The notes: a model not told the origin generated them from the letters alone. 64,000 nucleotides of DNA from Vitis vinifera (GCF_030704535.1 NC_081817.1:2681001-2745000); one strand, 5' to 3'. Counted from the stretch's first letter, positions 12,317 through 27,700 are shown. Numbers and translations: made by a program.

Positions 12317-15300
12317 TTATAACCCAGTCCCAAGATCATTTGACAGCTGAATTATGCCACGCATCTGAAGGTATGGATTCTCTAACAGCTTTTCATTGTT
12401 GCTCTGCACAATAGCAACACAACATAGAAAATTTTAGTTACATGTGATTATGCCACGTACTAAAGGGCTAATGAATTATGACAAAAGTTAGGATCTTTAA
12501 AAAAAGAACTTAAAAAAATTAGAAGATTATTAACAAATGTGAATCACCATATAAAGGTTTTGCTGCTTGAAGATTTAATAACTCAAAAAATTACTGTGAT
12601 CCAAACTTTGTTAAGAGGTAAAAAGAATATAAGATATATAGTCCACAAAATATCAGATGGTTATGAAGTGTACAGATTTGCAATGCAATCCATTGGCATT
12701 TGATAAAAGGTCTAAACTCAGGCATGAGGTTGGTGTAGCATAAACATGGAAAAGATCAGCAGTTGAGGAAATTAAGTCTGTTTAAAGCAGCACTTGACCC
12801 TGTAGCCCAGCGGAATGTGAGTACATTCCAGTTCTCATTCAACAAGACTACTGTTCCAGATAGAAGACGATGGTTTGTTGTGATGTTCCTTATGTTTGCA
12901 GCATAAATCATCTTACTCTTGATTTGCTCACTTGTCTATTATGATTGAATTTCTATAAAAAAATCATAATATACCACCATGTCCTAAAACTCTACTGTTC
13001 TTTGTAGAATACCAATCCAGCAACTGGTATCGTGGTCAGGTTTTGGCACCATAACCATACCTATGCAAAGTTGATACATGCATGCTTGTGAAAATTTATA
13101 GATAAAAAATTGCTCTAGGACAGTTCTATTCCATGGTAGCAGACACATTCAAGTAAAACACAGAATGTGGCTGAACCTGCTGAGCTCTAAAAATGAGATT
13201 CTGAAGCATTCGTTGATATTTCTCAGGTTCTTCTGTCATCATTCTCTGCAAAATGCCAAACTCCAGGTCAGTTTGCAAAAACTAACATCAAACTGGATAA
13301 ACAGTTGCAACCTTGGTGCAGTGGGAAGAAAGAATAGTGTTCTTGCCTTCAAAAGAAAAGCTGACGAGTAATATGCTACCCTTGAATCAGCATCTTCTAA
13401 AAGTTCCCTGCAAAGGATCCAAATTATGTAATTCTTTGACATAGTGAGAGATACTTAAAGAAAGACAAATAAAACAAAAGGGAAGAGAACAGATTAACAG
13501 AGAACAAAAAAGTGAAGAATTACCTAAAAAACTCTTCTCCACCAACTTCTTGGAAAGCAGCAGGATCTGCAGTACATTTACCTATTAAGAGTAAAAGAAG
13601 GCTGGCCCGGATGTCTGATGTGGCGCCAGGTAGGTTTCCTCTTCCTTTGCTTCCAACAGCAACACCCAGAGCAATATCATCAGTAGCTGCACTAGCAAGT
13701 TGAATTAATGGCCAGTAAAATAATGGAGCAGGTACACGTGCTACTAATTGCATTGGAACTACAGCCTGTCCTCGCAAAAGCAATGCTCCTATAGATGCTG
13801 TCTCACAAATCCGAGAAGTACTACTATTGTAGCCAAATCTGCTATCAAATCCATCCATGAACTCATCCCAGCGGCAATTCACTTCTTGAGAGATACATTC
13901 ACTAGTATCAACCTTTTTATTCTCCCCTGAGCTTCCAAAAATTAGACCATGGTGTTTATTATCTGAGATGGGAGTTGCTGTTGCAGGAAGAACTTTCAGG
14001 CACAATTGTGAAAAGAGAATGTCACACATCTGTTTACAAGCAGCAGAAGGACAAAAAAGAGTAAGAGTGGCATAAATTCTGAAAATGATTAACAGAAAAT
14101 GCTACAAAAGAACCTCATTTCATCATGAACAATACATAAAAGGAAACAGAGAAGAAAAATTAAGTAAAATATTAGAGTCATCAACCACAAGAAAATCCTC
14201 CCATGCTGTACTGAGAATCAAGTTCTGCACAAAATTTTATCTTCTTAATCTTAACAGCATACCATAAAAGAAAAGGACCAGATGGACTTCATCTAATCAA
14301 TGCACTTTTCCTAAGAGAAAAATGTGAAAATGTAGAGTGCATTAACTCTTTTTTTTTTTTTATGGATAAAGGAAGTGCATATTAAAAATAGAAACACCAA
14401 AAAAACCCCAAAGTACACATGGGGTATATAATAGACACCTAAAGCGCCTCCAAAAAATAAAGAGGGACAACAAAAAATAGCACCCTTCAATAAGACCTCA
14501 ACCAATCCACAAAATCTACACCATAAAAAGGGCCATAAGCTATAAACAATTTGGACCACACCCAAAGATTACAAAGAATAGTAAGGTGGTGTTTGTTTTT
14601 TTGGCTAAATAGAAAATGCCAAAATATTTGGTTTTTTCTATTAAGCTAAAAGTAACCTTTTTTTTTTATAGGAAACGACAAAGATAACTATTGAACTTGT
14701 TATCAATAGATTCAGTTTAGTTATGTTGGTTGATATCAATAGGTTACTTTTGGTTGACTTTTTCTATTCATCCAAAAAACAAACACCACTTAAGTTTAAT
14801 CCCTTGCACAAAAGGCTCTTTGTTATCGAACATCTTGTTGTTCCTTTCCTTCTAAATTGTCTAAAAGAGGCACAAAAGAGCAACCTGATACACCTTTTTC
14901 CTTTTTTACCCACGATAGTCGCACCAATTTAAGAGTGTCTCTCTTACTGAAGAGGGGAGCACCCAAGACACACAAAGATCCCTTGTCTTGTCACAATGAA
15001 TAAGAATGTGATCGACCTATTCTTCCTATGTGCGACAGAGGAAACATCTATTAGCCATAGACCATCCTATTATCCGAATGTGATCCAAAGTTAAAACTTT
15101 GTTCCAAGTAGCCTCCCATGCAAAGAAGCCCACCTTGGGCGGCACCCAAGAATTCCAAATAACACTTGCCAGGAAAGTAACTTGACTTCCCAGCTCCAAG
15201 GCCTTGTAAAGGGCATGAACAAAAAAATTTCCATTCTTCACCCCTATCCACAACAACTTATCCTCTTCATCCCTACACAACCTCCACCCTTGCAACCTAA

Positions 15301-18300
15301 AGAGGAACCACTCCACCATATTCACCTCCCAATCATTGAGCCTCCTATAGAAGCGAGGTGTCCAACAACCCCCATCAGCTAAAGCGTTCCAAACATCCTC
15401 CACTCAAGCCTCCCTAAGAGTAGCTAAAGCAAATAAAGTGGGGAAAGAGATGTTTAACGGTTCATCTCTATACCACTTGTCCTTCCGAAATTTCACCCTC
15501 TTCCCATCACCCAGAAAAAGCAACTTTGCTACTCAAAATATCTCAATCCTTCCTAATAAATTTCTATAATCCTACCTCATACTCATCTCTCATTTAGCAG
15601 GATTGCCACTCCTTTTTCCCCACATTTTCCACTAATAACATTTTTCCAAAAGGCCCCCTTTCCTTTGCAAAACACCAACTCCATTTGCATAGCAAGGCTC
15701 TATTGAGGGACAAAAGATTTCTCACCCCCAAACCTCCATTTCTTTTGTCTAAGCAAACGACAGCCCACCTAACCAAATGAGGTTTCCACTCCTAGGTCCT
15801 TCCTCCTCAAAGAAAGTCCCTTTGAATTTGCTCCAGCCTCAACCTAACCATCCTCAAGATGCCTAAAAGGGACATAAAATAAATAGGCATGCTAGTAAGG
15901 GTGCTACGAATAAGAGTAAGTTCCCCTTTGGAAATGTATTGTCTTTTCCATAATGCTAATCTTTTACGAAACCTCTCCTCCACATAGTCCCAAATTGAGA
16001 CAAACTTAAAAAACACCTAACAAAAGGTCCAAGTGGGAAGTAGGGAGTGCATCTACCTTGAACTTGAACTCTTGAGCCAGCCCTTCTACATTCCCCACAC
16101 TCCCCACTGGAATTAGTTCACCCTCTTCTAAATTAACTTTCAACCCAGAAAATTAAAGTGTCATGAGAAGGCTCACAGAAAATTAAAGTGTCATAAGCAA
16201 ACAACAAATGAGAGATTTCCATGCCCTCCCCACCTTGACCTCTCTTCCGCCAACCTGACAAGAAACCACCATCCTTAGCCCTCTTAAGCATGCAACTAAG
16301 GGCCTCCATGACTATTACAAATAAACAGGGAAAGAATCCCCTTGCCTCAAACCCCAAGAGTTTGAAAAAATCTTGATGGAAAACTATTAACAAAGACCTA
16401 AAAGTTCATAGTAGAAATACACCAATCAATCAACTTTTCTCCAAAACTCATTTTGTTGAGAACCAGAAGTAAGGAATTCCAATTGACATGATCATATGCA
16501 TTCTTAATATCTAGCTTGTAAATTAACCCACAATCATTGCTTTTCAACAACGAATCATTAGCCTCATTAGCAATCAAAGCAGCAGCCAAATTTGTCTTCC
16601 CTCCACAAAAGCATTTTGGGAACAAGTCACCACCTTTCCCACAACCTTCTTTTATATGTTTGCTAGCACTTTAGCTAACAACTTATAAAGGCTACCCACC
16701 AAACTTATTGGCCTAAAGCCCTTACAATCTTCAACTCCCCCTTTTTTAGGCATTAGCACCAAGAAAAAAGCATTCAAACTCTTCGCAAATCTATCATGCT
16801 CATAAAAGTCCTTAAGGAAACCCATCACCTCATTCTTCACAAAATCCCAGCTGAATTACCAAAACACCAAGGAGAAACCATACGGGCCTAGAGCTTTAAT
16901 GCCCTTGAGATTGAAAAGGGTTTTAAACACCTCTACCTCAAAGAACGGGACCTCCAACAAATCTGCATGATATTCTCCTAAAGCATCAAATGTCAGCCCC
17001 AAGCAACTAGGTCTCCAGTCCCCATTTTCAGCCAACAAAGATTGAAAAATGTGGACCATCCCTACTTTAATCTTACTCTCCATTGAGACCCAATTACCAT
17101 TTGTTTTAATCCTGACCAAGGAGTTCCTTCTCCTATGAGCATTGGTCATTTTGTGGAAAAAGTCCGTGTTTTTATTACCTCCTTCAACCAAATCTCCCTT
17201 GATTTTTATCTCCAGGAAACTTCTTCCAACAAAACCCACTTCTTGAACTCTTCCCTAACCTACTTCCTAGCATTCTGGTCCTCCAAAGTCAAAGGCCCGA
17301 TCCCTTCCTTAGAATCCCAAAACAATACCTCATTCAAAGCCATCTCCTTTTCGGAAGTAACATTGTCAAACGCCTCTTTATTCTAGCTCTTCAAAAAAGA
17401 CTTTAGAGCTTTCAACTTTTCAGCCAAAATAAAGTTAAATGAACCTTTGAAGTGAATCCCCATCCACCTAGTTCTCAAAAAATCTTTAAAACCTTCCACC
17501 CTCACCCACATATTCTTGAGTCCCCATTCTTTTGTAACTTCTTATGAAAATCTAACACATCAATAACTCAATTTTCATCAAGCACAAGCGCAAAAACCAT
17601 AATTGAACAAATACAAGATCGCCAAAGATGACATATGACAATTCTTAAAGACACAAGAACCAATAAAAAGTGAAGGGGACTCCTTGACCAGGTTACTTGG
17701 ATGCCTTGTAACAATTTTAGAATAAGGAAGCAAGTGAGAATCAAAATTCATGTAGGTTAAGTGAGAGTTCATTGACCATCTTCTTCTCCATTGCTAAAAA
17801 ACAAGGGAAGTGTGGAAGTTGTTATTTATCTTGTTTGGAGTGTATTGGGTGTTTCCTTCCTCGATTAGGGAAACCCACTTGGGGTGGAAAGGAAGGGTCT
17901 TTTGTAGGAAAGAAGCGTAGGACAGTTTGGAATGCAGGCCCTTTATGCTTGTTTTGGTCAGTTTGGAAGACAAGGAACAAAATTGCCTTTGAAGGCAGTG
18001 TGTTGTCCATACAAAAGCTGAAAGCGTTTTTTGTATATTTACTTTGGTCAGAGTCTAAATTGTTTATAAAAGATGGTCCTTTGACGCTAATTGATTTCAT
18101 TGATTGGGTGGGTTCCCGTTGAGGGAAGGTTGGCTTTTGTACATATTGTTGGACAGTTTTTTTGTTTCAGTTGTATGGGGGTGAGTGTCTCTTTCTTAAG
18201 TCACTATTTTAGCGCCTTTTTGTAATACAATACTCTTACTTATCAAGGAAAAAAAAAAAATTATGTAGGGTTAACTTGCTGAAATGAAAATTTTCTGTTC

Positions 18301-18724
18301 TATTAGCTATTTTGGGTTCACAAAGCAAATGGATGACATATTAGTGTGTTTTTAAGATATCATAGGTTTACAGTTTGTGATGATCTGTAACAGGGAATGA
18401 GGTAACTGGACTCATTTAACAGACATACAAAAAAATCATGTGCTTCATTAGTTTGATTAAGGAGATATTAAGTTTTCTCATTTCCAGGAAATAGAGGTTA
18501 AACACCTGATTTTTACTGGTCCAAAAAGTTTCATTTGTCAGCACTTCATCACTGGGTAAATGGATCACTATGTCTGTCCTCCCTATAATAGACAGATAAA
18601 AGGCTAACAGTAAGCCAGAGAAATATCTTAGATGGTTCATCTTTGGGATTTTGTATCAAATGTATCCCTATGATTTGGAAACCATCCTCAAGGTCCGCTC
18701 AAATGGTATGGAGTTCCCCCCACC

Positions 18725-18763
<39 letters not shown>

Positions 18764-21700
18764 GTTTATATATACCTTTAAAATATTGATGCGATCTGTT
18801 TCTTTCTGAGCCACCAAGGACAATGCACTGCTCATAATATCTATCACCACATTTGCTTTCTCAAGACGGCTATCTTCATGTATTTGTCCAACTTCACTGC
18901 TGCTTGAGTGTTGTTCATTCTCATCTAACAAAAACTTGCATCGCATGAGAAGTCTCTCCAGAACAAATAGGAAGCCCCACCTGATGATGTTGTGTCTTGA
19001 CTTCAGAAGCCCACACATAAGTGAGATGGATAAAGGGAGTTTTGAAGAAATCGAAGAATCATGAACACCAGCAAGAGCAATTTGCCGCTGCAGGTTTCTT
19101 ATAGTTGACCATACACTGGCATTCCTTTCCTCACTAGTTTCTGCAATTAGCAAATCACCCAACCAAGTGTACCCATTGTGCCGGTAAGCAATTCTATCCG
19201 AATGAAGAAGAGAATGTAAAGTGGCCCATGAGAGCTTTGCTTTCATGCCAACACTGTGACCAAGAACTCCACTCTCAATGCCATCCAAAAACTGGTAAGA
19301 TTTGGTTATCTGTATCATATGGGTGAACTCTTTGTCTAAATGAGTGAATGAACTTATAATTGAATCAAATTTCTCCGTAATCTTCTCCAAAAGCTGCCAA
19401 AGTAAATGAAGGTCAGAGAGCAGCAGCAGTGATATAAAATAATAATTGAGTTTCAAAAAATCATGATGCAGGTGTAGTTTATCGAACTTGTAGAATAAAA
19501 ATCAGCAACCACACTACCAGCAGATAAAGAAAACAACATATGCAATTTAACATAACAAAGCCAAAGAATTTAGAGAGAAATCGCAGTTCTAAACTTCAAT
19601 CTCTCATACACTAATAAGTGAATTATGTCTGTAAGACAGATATATGAGCCAAAAACAAAAGGAAAGGCAATAGTGAAATAGAAAGGCAGGACTGATGTAA
19701 GCTTTGAATTCTTTCTCACATATACTGACCAAGACCCAAATCCAATCTGATTTACACTAACCAGACTTCAATCCTATTATCAAATTTATTAGTTGAATTC
19801 AAATCTGAACAATGAAACCCAATAGTAAACAATTTGAATTTCCAACCAGGTAGATCAAATCCAGTGGACATCTCTATCAGATTGAATCTATCACAAATAA
19901 AAGATTTAGCCATACAAGTAAATCATATTTTAAAAAGGAAAATGCTAGTTATACCACCACTTTTTTACCAATTTTCTAAATGGTAGGTAATTATTGGATA
20001 TATGCTAACTGCTTTTTATCACACATACAATTGACCACCTACCATATAAGCAAGTGGTAAAAAAGATGGTAAAAGTGGTGGTGCATGTAGCACCATCCTT
20101 CTAGAAACAATTATGATAGTAGAGCAATTTGATGTCCCTTGAAATGATAATGCTTACATATACATACATCTGTACATCTATGTCAGGCGTGGTTGTTGCT
20201 TAGTAGCATTATGTTGGTTGGGCTAGAGCTTGGGTCAAAATTGTGAACACAGCATTGAGCCCAAGCCCAGTCCTATAAACATAATATTATTAGAGATTAA
20301 TAAACTTGATGATTATTAAACATAATTGAGAAAATATTACCAAATCTTAATTACAGAAAACAATAACATAGGTAATACTGGTTAAGCAGAACCACAGCAC
20401 AAGGATTGAATTCTAAGACCCAAGCAAGGGCTGGAAACCAAATGCAGCTATAAGTTCACACCAGGACACAAGCCCTAAATTTAGGAGCAAACTTGCCCAT
20501 GCCTGTGTTAAGCCCATTGCCATCCTAGTACATATTCATGATTATAACATACATATCCACCTTGAGTAAGAAAGAAAACCTTAAATCATAAAAGGTTTCA
20601 TTCCTGTACATGGAAAAAAATTCAAATTTCAACCCTGTAACCAACTCAAAGTTGGACCAATTCTGTAGGATCAGTCAAAATAACAACCAAATTCAGACCA
20701 TAATAGATGAAATGGATTTGATGAACTGCTGAAATTGACAGTGTTCATCTTTAACTACAGCCTGACAATAATAGGGTACTCTCTTACACATCTTTATCAG
20801 GTCTATCACTCTTCTGGAATGGCAAGGGAGACCATAGTAGTCTAAAAGCATGTTATCAATAAGTAGAACAAAAAATAACAATTGACTGTTAAATGATCAT
20901 GCTAGACCTGGGAATGCACGGTTAACCAACTAATTCATGAAGAGGGTATTAAAGGCCATAACATGTTCATCAAAGATCTAGTGTGATAACCATAAACATA
21001 CATACATGCAGAACTAGGATAAGAATCAAACTATCTAAGAAACAAAAAAGTGTCTTAGTAAAAGATAACATCATATTGTGGATATGGTTTCAACATTTAG
21101 TTTGTGCCATTGCAGGCTCAAAACTGAGCTTAATATTGCCAAGAAATGAGAATAAGAAAAAGGATGGTGTTGAACTTCATATAGGGAATCTAATTCCTAT
21201 AGATTTATAAGCAATGTAGACCTTGGATCTCTCCAGCACAAATCTTCAGTGCATGGCCTTCCTAGTCAATATAAACAAACCAAGATGTATATATGCATGT
21301 GCATGGAGGGATGTTCAGGGAATTTCTAGTCCTAGGAACTCTCAAAGAGCAACTTTAATGAACATTATCTTCCTAGTAAATCACAAAACACATGCACGCA
21401 CACACATGTGCACATATTCAGGCACATTTGTAGCATTACCACATTTAGCCGTTCGCTGTTTGGATATCTAGTCAAGGCAGTAGAAATCGATCTTTTCAGT
21501 ATCTCCCCAATGCCTTCCACCCCAAGCTTAACAGAGATATAAAAGGCTTCAGGTGCATCCGCAAGAGTGAGTAGGGTGGCAAGGGGTTGAATCTCATCAT
21601 CAGTATATTCAGAGACACTGGTAGCTATGCATGTTTCATTAATTTGATGCAAAACATAGTCAAAAAGCACCAGATATAGATTTCTTCTCTCTTCCCTTGA

Positions 21701-24700
21701 GTTGGCAAGCGAGTACTGCATTGAAAGAACTAAGAAGTTATCATGTAAAGGTCAAAATAGATTTAAATAAGTTTTAGTATAGAAATAAATCCGCTTCTGC
21801 TTATGACATAACAACTGGAAATGGGGAAATCACAGGAGCTTCTTCCAACAGGGCATAGAAGGAATAGTAAACTGCATTGTTCTTAAAATGAAGTACAAGA
21901 ATGTTACAAATTTTTAGAGAATGTATTTTAACTCATTATAATAGTCAAATAAATTATGAATCACATGGAGCAAATATGGGTTAGGCCATTGTTTTGTTTA
22001 ATTGTTGTCAACACAAAATGATAGATTATCACAGTTTTACATAAATCAATCATCTTTAACAATGTGTAATTTACATATTGATTTATAAGACAAATTGTTA
22101 GGAGTTAAGGACAATCCAGTTGCCTTCTCTCATCACAACAATATGCAATACAAAGATTAATATCATAGTCATCTAAATAATATTAACTCTAGAGTATTGT
22201 CATGATATCTTCCATGTCCCCAAAAATTTGAAATAGGTGTTGAATATCCCATATAAGTTGTCATATACATAATTAAATGATCTTTCTCATCATGAATAAC
22301 AACAGTATTGTCAACCACTGCAGGATGCCAAGGACCATTTACCCGTATTTCTTAAATAAATAATTTTCATACCTCAAGGAAAATAAATTCAATTCCTCCA
22401 ATAAGATCAACCTGGTCCACAAGAAACATTGGAGTACTTGAAACAGTTTTGTTAGGCTCATCAGGAACTTGATAAAACATGTTTGATAACATGCAAATAA
22501 GCTTAGAATGAACTACTTCTGCCCATGAATTCCTCCTGCTAACCTTCAAAAGCGCCTGAATAACCTGAAAATGGTTGTACATCCAAAATGAGACTCACAG
22601 AGGGAAGGACATAAAGCATGTACCAAGTATATGAGACCAAAAAACCAGTTTGACTAAGTTGAGACTTTATTAACTCAACACAAGGGGTGTAATCGTTTGT
22701 AGAATAAAAAAATATCACAAACACAATTGAGTTACAGTTTATGATTTGAGTCCATAAAATGGAGAGTAAAAATAAATACTGAGATCCGACCTCTTCTATT
22801 AGAGGACTCGCCCATTCAAGCAGTGAGTATGAAGAACTGTATCCATGACAAAATGATACATAGAATGTCCGGAAGGAAGGAAGGAAGCACTCACCCTTAT
22901 GTCAAGACATTTTAATCGGTTCCTGCAGATTTTGCCTCTATCACAAACAAAATAAAGCAGACAGCTCAGAGCAGATGCCCAAACAGACTCCTCCTTCTCT
23001 TCTATCTGAAAAAAGGTATCAAAGGGATAGAATGAAAAAAGGAGCATGAAATATAAACAAGAACTGAAACAACATAACAGAAGTTTCCTTTCTTCTACCT
23101 GCAAAGAAATTTTAAGGCCATAAGGATAATATTATCAATGAACAAAAGCCATTGTGGAAAACCTAAAGCAATTTAATGTTTGGTGAGACAAAGAAGGACA
23201 AACCTAGAAATAAGATAGTTTTTCTTTATACCAGCAAAAAATCACCACCTCCCCTGCACAACTAACCTCCATACATCATGCTACCACTTCCATAAATCCA
23301 TTGCTGAAAGTCCCACCAATGAATTGCCTTTACTAATATAGAAAACATCCACTCCATTTTTATTTATACAATCCATAATGCGGGATAACATATCCTGAAT
23401 AAAAGCGCAGGATATGAAGTGGAAGTGATGTAGATAATCCTAAAAGGCCTGCCTACAATTGTATAATGTGGGCTTAAGGATTCAACAATTGAGGAAATAA
23501 GGAGAAGGATGTAATAAAATTCTGGTAGCAAGAAAAGGGATAAGAAATCTTAAGAGTCTCACTAAGCTATATATAGGATGATTGAAAGAAAGGGATAAGA
23601 AATCTTAAGAGTCTCACTAAGGCCTTCTAGGAGTCTCACCTAGGAGAAAGGAAAAAAATTAAATGGAGTCTCACCATTGAAGAATACAATACATGCAAAT
23701 GAAACTAATATTATTTAATAACTTTATCTTGGACATCAATTAGCCTCATTTATAGGCTTCTCTAAGAAATCCAAATTCTACTAGTATTTTAATAACCTAT
23801 TATAAGTTTAATTCTATTTCTCCTATTATGATTCTAATGATTGGCTACTACTAATTCAACTCTAACAATACTGATCCTATTTAATTCTGACTAATATTAA
23901 GCCACTTAAAAGTTTATTTATGCCTTTTCTTCCCTTTCTTGAATATACTTAAAGAGGCTTTCCCCTATTAGGAGGATACAAAGGAAATAGGAAATAGTTC
24001 TACCAAAGAAAAAAAAAAATTTTAAAATAAATAAATAAATTATATAAAAATATTTAAAAAAAAAAAAAAAAAAACTAGATCTTGCCAAAATGCAAAAAAG
24101 TCATCCAAACAAATTGTTTTAAATTGAGTTTTACCTTCAAGCAAATTTTTGAAACTTAACTTCAATACTATGATTTGAAGTGCCTAAATAAATCTAGTCT
24201 TCTCATTTTTAGAGAATTTGACAGAAAACATTGGGAGAAGTATTGATTTTAACATTAAAACTAATCATTTGTCATTGTCAATAATTTTGAATTTAATTCT
24301 TCTATCTCTCTTCTAAAATCTGACTCTCTAATGGCTTCATCAAATGATTTAACACTACCATCACCATCACTAGTAGTAATAGAATTCTCCAATGAATAAT
24401 AACAATATCTCATTGCTTTATTAACTTCCCTATCATTGTTAGTATCTTCTACTTCATCCATCAATTGCAATGGTCTTTTTCCTTTGTCTGTCTATAAAAA
24501 GATAATATATGAGCTCAACCATTACGTGGACCAATGATTCCTTTCTTTTTTTTCTTTTCAATCTCTTTTTTTCCTCTCCATTTAAAGAGTTTATCGGTAG
24601 CCAACTAGGAGCTTACTTTATAAAAGATGAAAACCCTGGTCTTGCACCCAAGATAAAACTTACAAATCTATACCAAAACCCACAAAACCACAAGTTATTA

Positions 24701-27700
24701 AAAATAATTCAATATTTAGCGCTGAACTCTTATAAGACATAAAATAGCTCATAAATGTTGTAAAAACATATTTGAGGCTTAAGCCTCAATAGCCTTCAAG
24801 CACTAGCCTCAAGGTTGTAAACAAAGCTTTAAGTAACCTAGATTGAAGCTATAGCCTTAAGGCTAATTTGAATAACCTCACCTTAAGGCGAACCTCAAGG
24901 CATAAGCCACAATAACCTTTTAAAACATTGATATCAATAATGGATATGGACACTTGGATACAACATAATTTTCTATCAAATTGGATACAACATAACTTTT
25001 CTTTGATAAATGAAAAATAAAACCTTAATGACAGTAACAAAAACAGTACCATGATATAGTCAAGAAAATAGAAACTCCCTACAATGAATTGCCCCGCACT
25101 CAGTGCAGCAACTACTTGCTAAAGGTTATTTTATTTGCCAAATAAGTTACCAACACTGACAACCTATTCTATTGATTAAAACAATTGGTACAACCTGAAA
25201 CAATAATTCCAACACAAAGAACATCTCATATAAATCTAATTCACCCCGATAAACATTCTCAGCTTCCGCAGGAAATGAGAAACTAGAGTCTCATGGCAAA
25301 GTTTCCAACTTAGTTGAGTTTAACACAATAGCCAGACCTAAATCAATCAATATGGAAAACAATACAATGTTCCTGACAGGAAGAAAAATAGGGAAGAAGG
25401 AAAGCAAAGAAGATGAGAAGTTAGACCAACTCCACCTGAACAAGAAGAAGGAGAATCTCATATAGAATGCTTAAAATCCAAGATTCAAATTTATCTATTG
25501 CAGAGGAAGCTCCCATCTTCTTTAGAGAATCTGTTCTTCTCTTCTCTTGTGTGACAAGTTGCGCTTCATTGTTGAAATATGATTCATGAGAATAATCTTC
25601 TTCAATTGTGGTGGCATCATCGGCTACCATTGGCTCCAATAAATGAGCATGAACCCCAAGATTTAAAATTAAATCAAAAGCACGAACCCTAGAAGCTAAT
25701 GTGGGAGAACTGATCATCTCCTGCCAAATGATTTGGAAATAAAAATAAGAGACTTTCACCATGTTGTTATCATAAGAAATCAATATGTAATTGATGCAGC
25801 ACCTCAAGCATGGATAGAGTGAGAGGAGCAGCAGTCCCAGAATCCAAAACATACCTACAAAACAAAATTTTGCAATGACCTTCCATACACAATCAGTTTA
25901 AGAAACAATATAACAGAAAATCAACTACATGAACCAACAGAAAATATTCATTTGGAAAATGGTCAGAAGGTCCAAATTCATTCAACCTTCAAAAACCAGG
26001 AAGCCATGGAAGAATATCAAGCGGTGTTTCTTTGCTTAATAAGCTTTACATTCAGTCCATTTATCATATAAATGACATCATACAATTTAAAATGAGTACA
26101 AAATGGAAAAGCTCATAGACGTCAATGTTGAGATATATCTGAAATATTGCAACAGTTCCATGGAATGTTTTGAATGATTTCTCAACCATCCCTGCAATCT
26201 ATTTTAGATGGACACTTCAAAGAATTTGAAGTATCCATGAGGACATGAAATGGCAAGAGTTAGGACATCATAACACAAGAAGTTCTCTATATTCCACAAT
26301 TGTGACAATGTCAAGAAATTAGTTTTGGAGATTCAACATGCCTCCCAGCCATTGCAAAAGTGCAAACTAATAGCATCAATGATATTGATCACATTCTTCA
26401 ACATATAGACGAGACTGTAGAACAGGTTGTAAACGTATGCAATTCAAGCATGCGAATAAAGTAATATCAGCAAACAAATGCAATGAAACGTACATGTCAA
26501 TAACAAGTTTAATTAGGACGCTCACAGCCACATCCATTGATGGCTTTCCTCTGTTGTTACTTAATCTAGATGACATCGTCATGAGGTTAGTATTTGGTGA
26601 AGCTGTGTCTGAGCAAACTGCAGCAATGACTTCACGCACCTCCACAGGATTCAATCGCAAAGGTTGTTGTTCACTGATCCATATTAAAAGATACTGTGAG
26701 AAAAGGGAAATAGGGGGACCTCAACCATGCAAATTGAAGATTTATTCTCAGTTACATAAGCACAGAAGCAATCTGTGGATCTCTTAGCGCCAGTTTGGAT
26801 ACATTTCTTGTAGGAAAAGTATAGATTTGACTTATGTCTTTAAAAATCACATTTAGAAATTTTAAAATTTGAGGTATCCAAAAAAAATTTTAAACAATTT
26901 TTAAACCGTAAATTTTTTTTATCAGAGAAACCATTAATTTTTCAATTTAAGCTTTTAAAGAGTTCTTATATCTTATATAATAGTTACTACTATTTTCTGA
27001 TTTCAAAAATAAAGAAAGAAGTGTATCCAAAAGGACACTTAGTATGAATAATGCTGAAGTATTGTCAGGCTAACTAATCATAATCCTAATGCAGGATACT
27101 ATAGTTCCAAACCAATAACCTCACACCTACGTCAAAAAAAAAGAGACTTAGAAGCTTGCTACCCAAAATCCTAAAAGCAGCTTGCAAAAATGATATCATT
27201 TTATTAGAAAAAAGAAGAAATACCCAATAAAAAAAACATAACATTGCAAAGGATAATGATGGTGAAATGTCTGGATCAGGTTCATATATAATAAGCTTAA
27301 TAGCACCACTCAAGAAATACCATTGTGGTTCAGTCACATGGAGGTAGGTAGTTTAATTCTCACATCGAATATAACCGACAGACAAAAATATTTGAGAGAA
27401 TTGCACATTTATACGTAAATTAAATATTGCGCTCACAATCAGATGTCTCTAATACCACACCTGTAGTGACGATATTGGAAGAGTTTCCGTGCAAGTGGGC
27501 GGAATGTACTCACAGGAGAATCCTCCCTGAAAGACAAGCAGTGCTACTAATCAATTTTACTCTCAAAGAACCAAGTAACTTAAAGAGTCAAATTTTAAAA
27601 CCATGTTATTAAGAATAATGGAGAATATCCCATCTAAGGGGAATCAAATTTATTATAAATGCAACAAGTAGAAGGAAGGACCCAAGTTTAGCAGATCCTG

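Noticed and set aside
17578-17772. 64-codon minus frame between the two LINE pieces
   Set aside because: No LINE or other motif; not supported as a gene.
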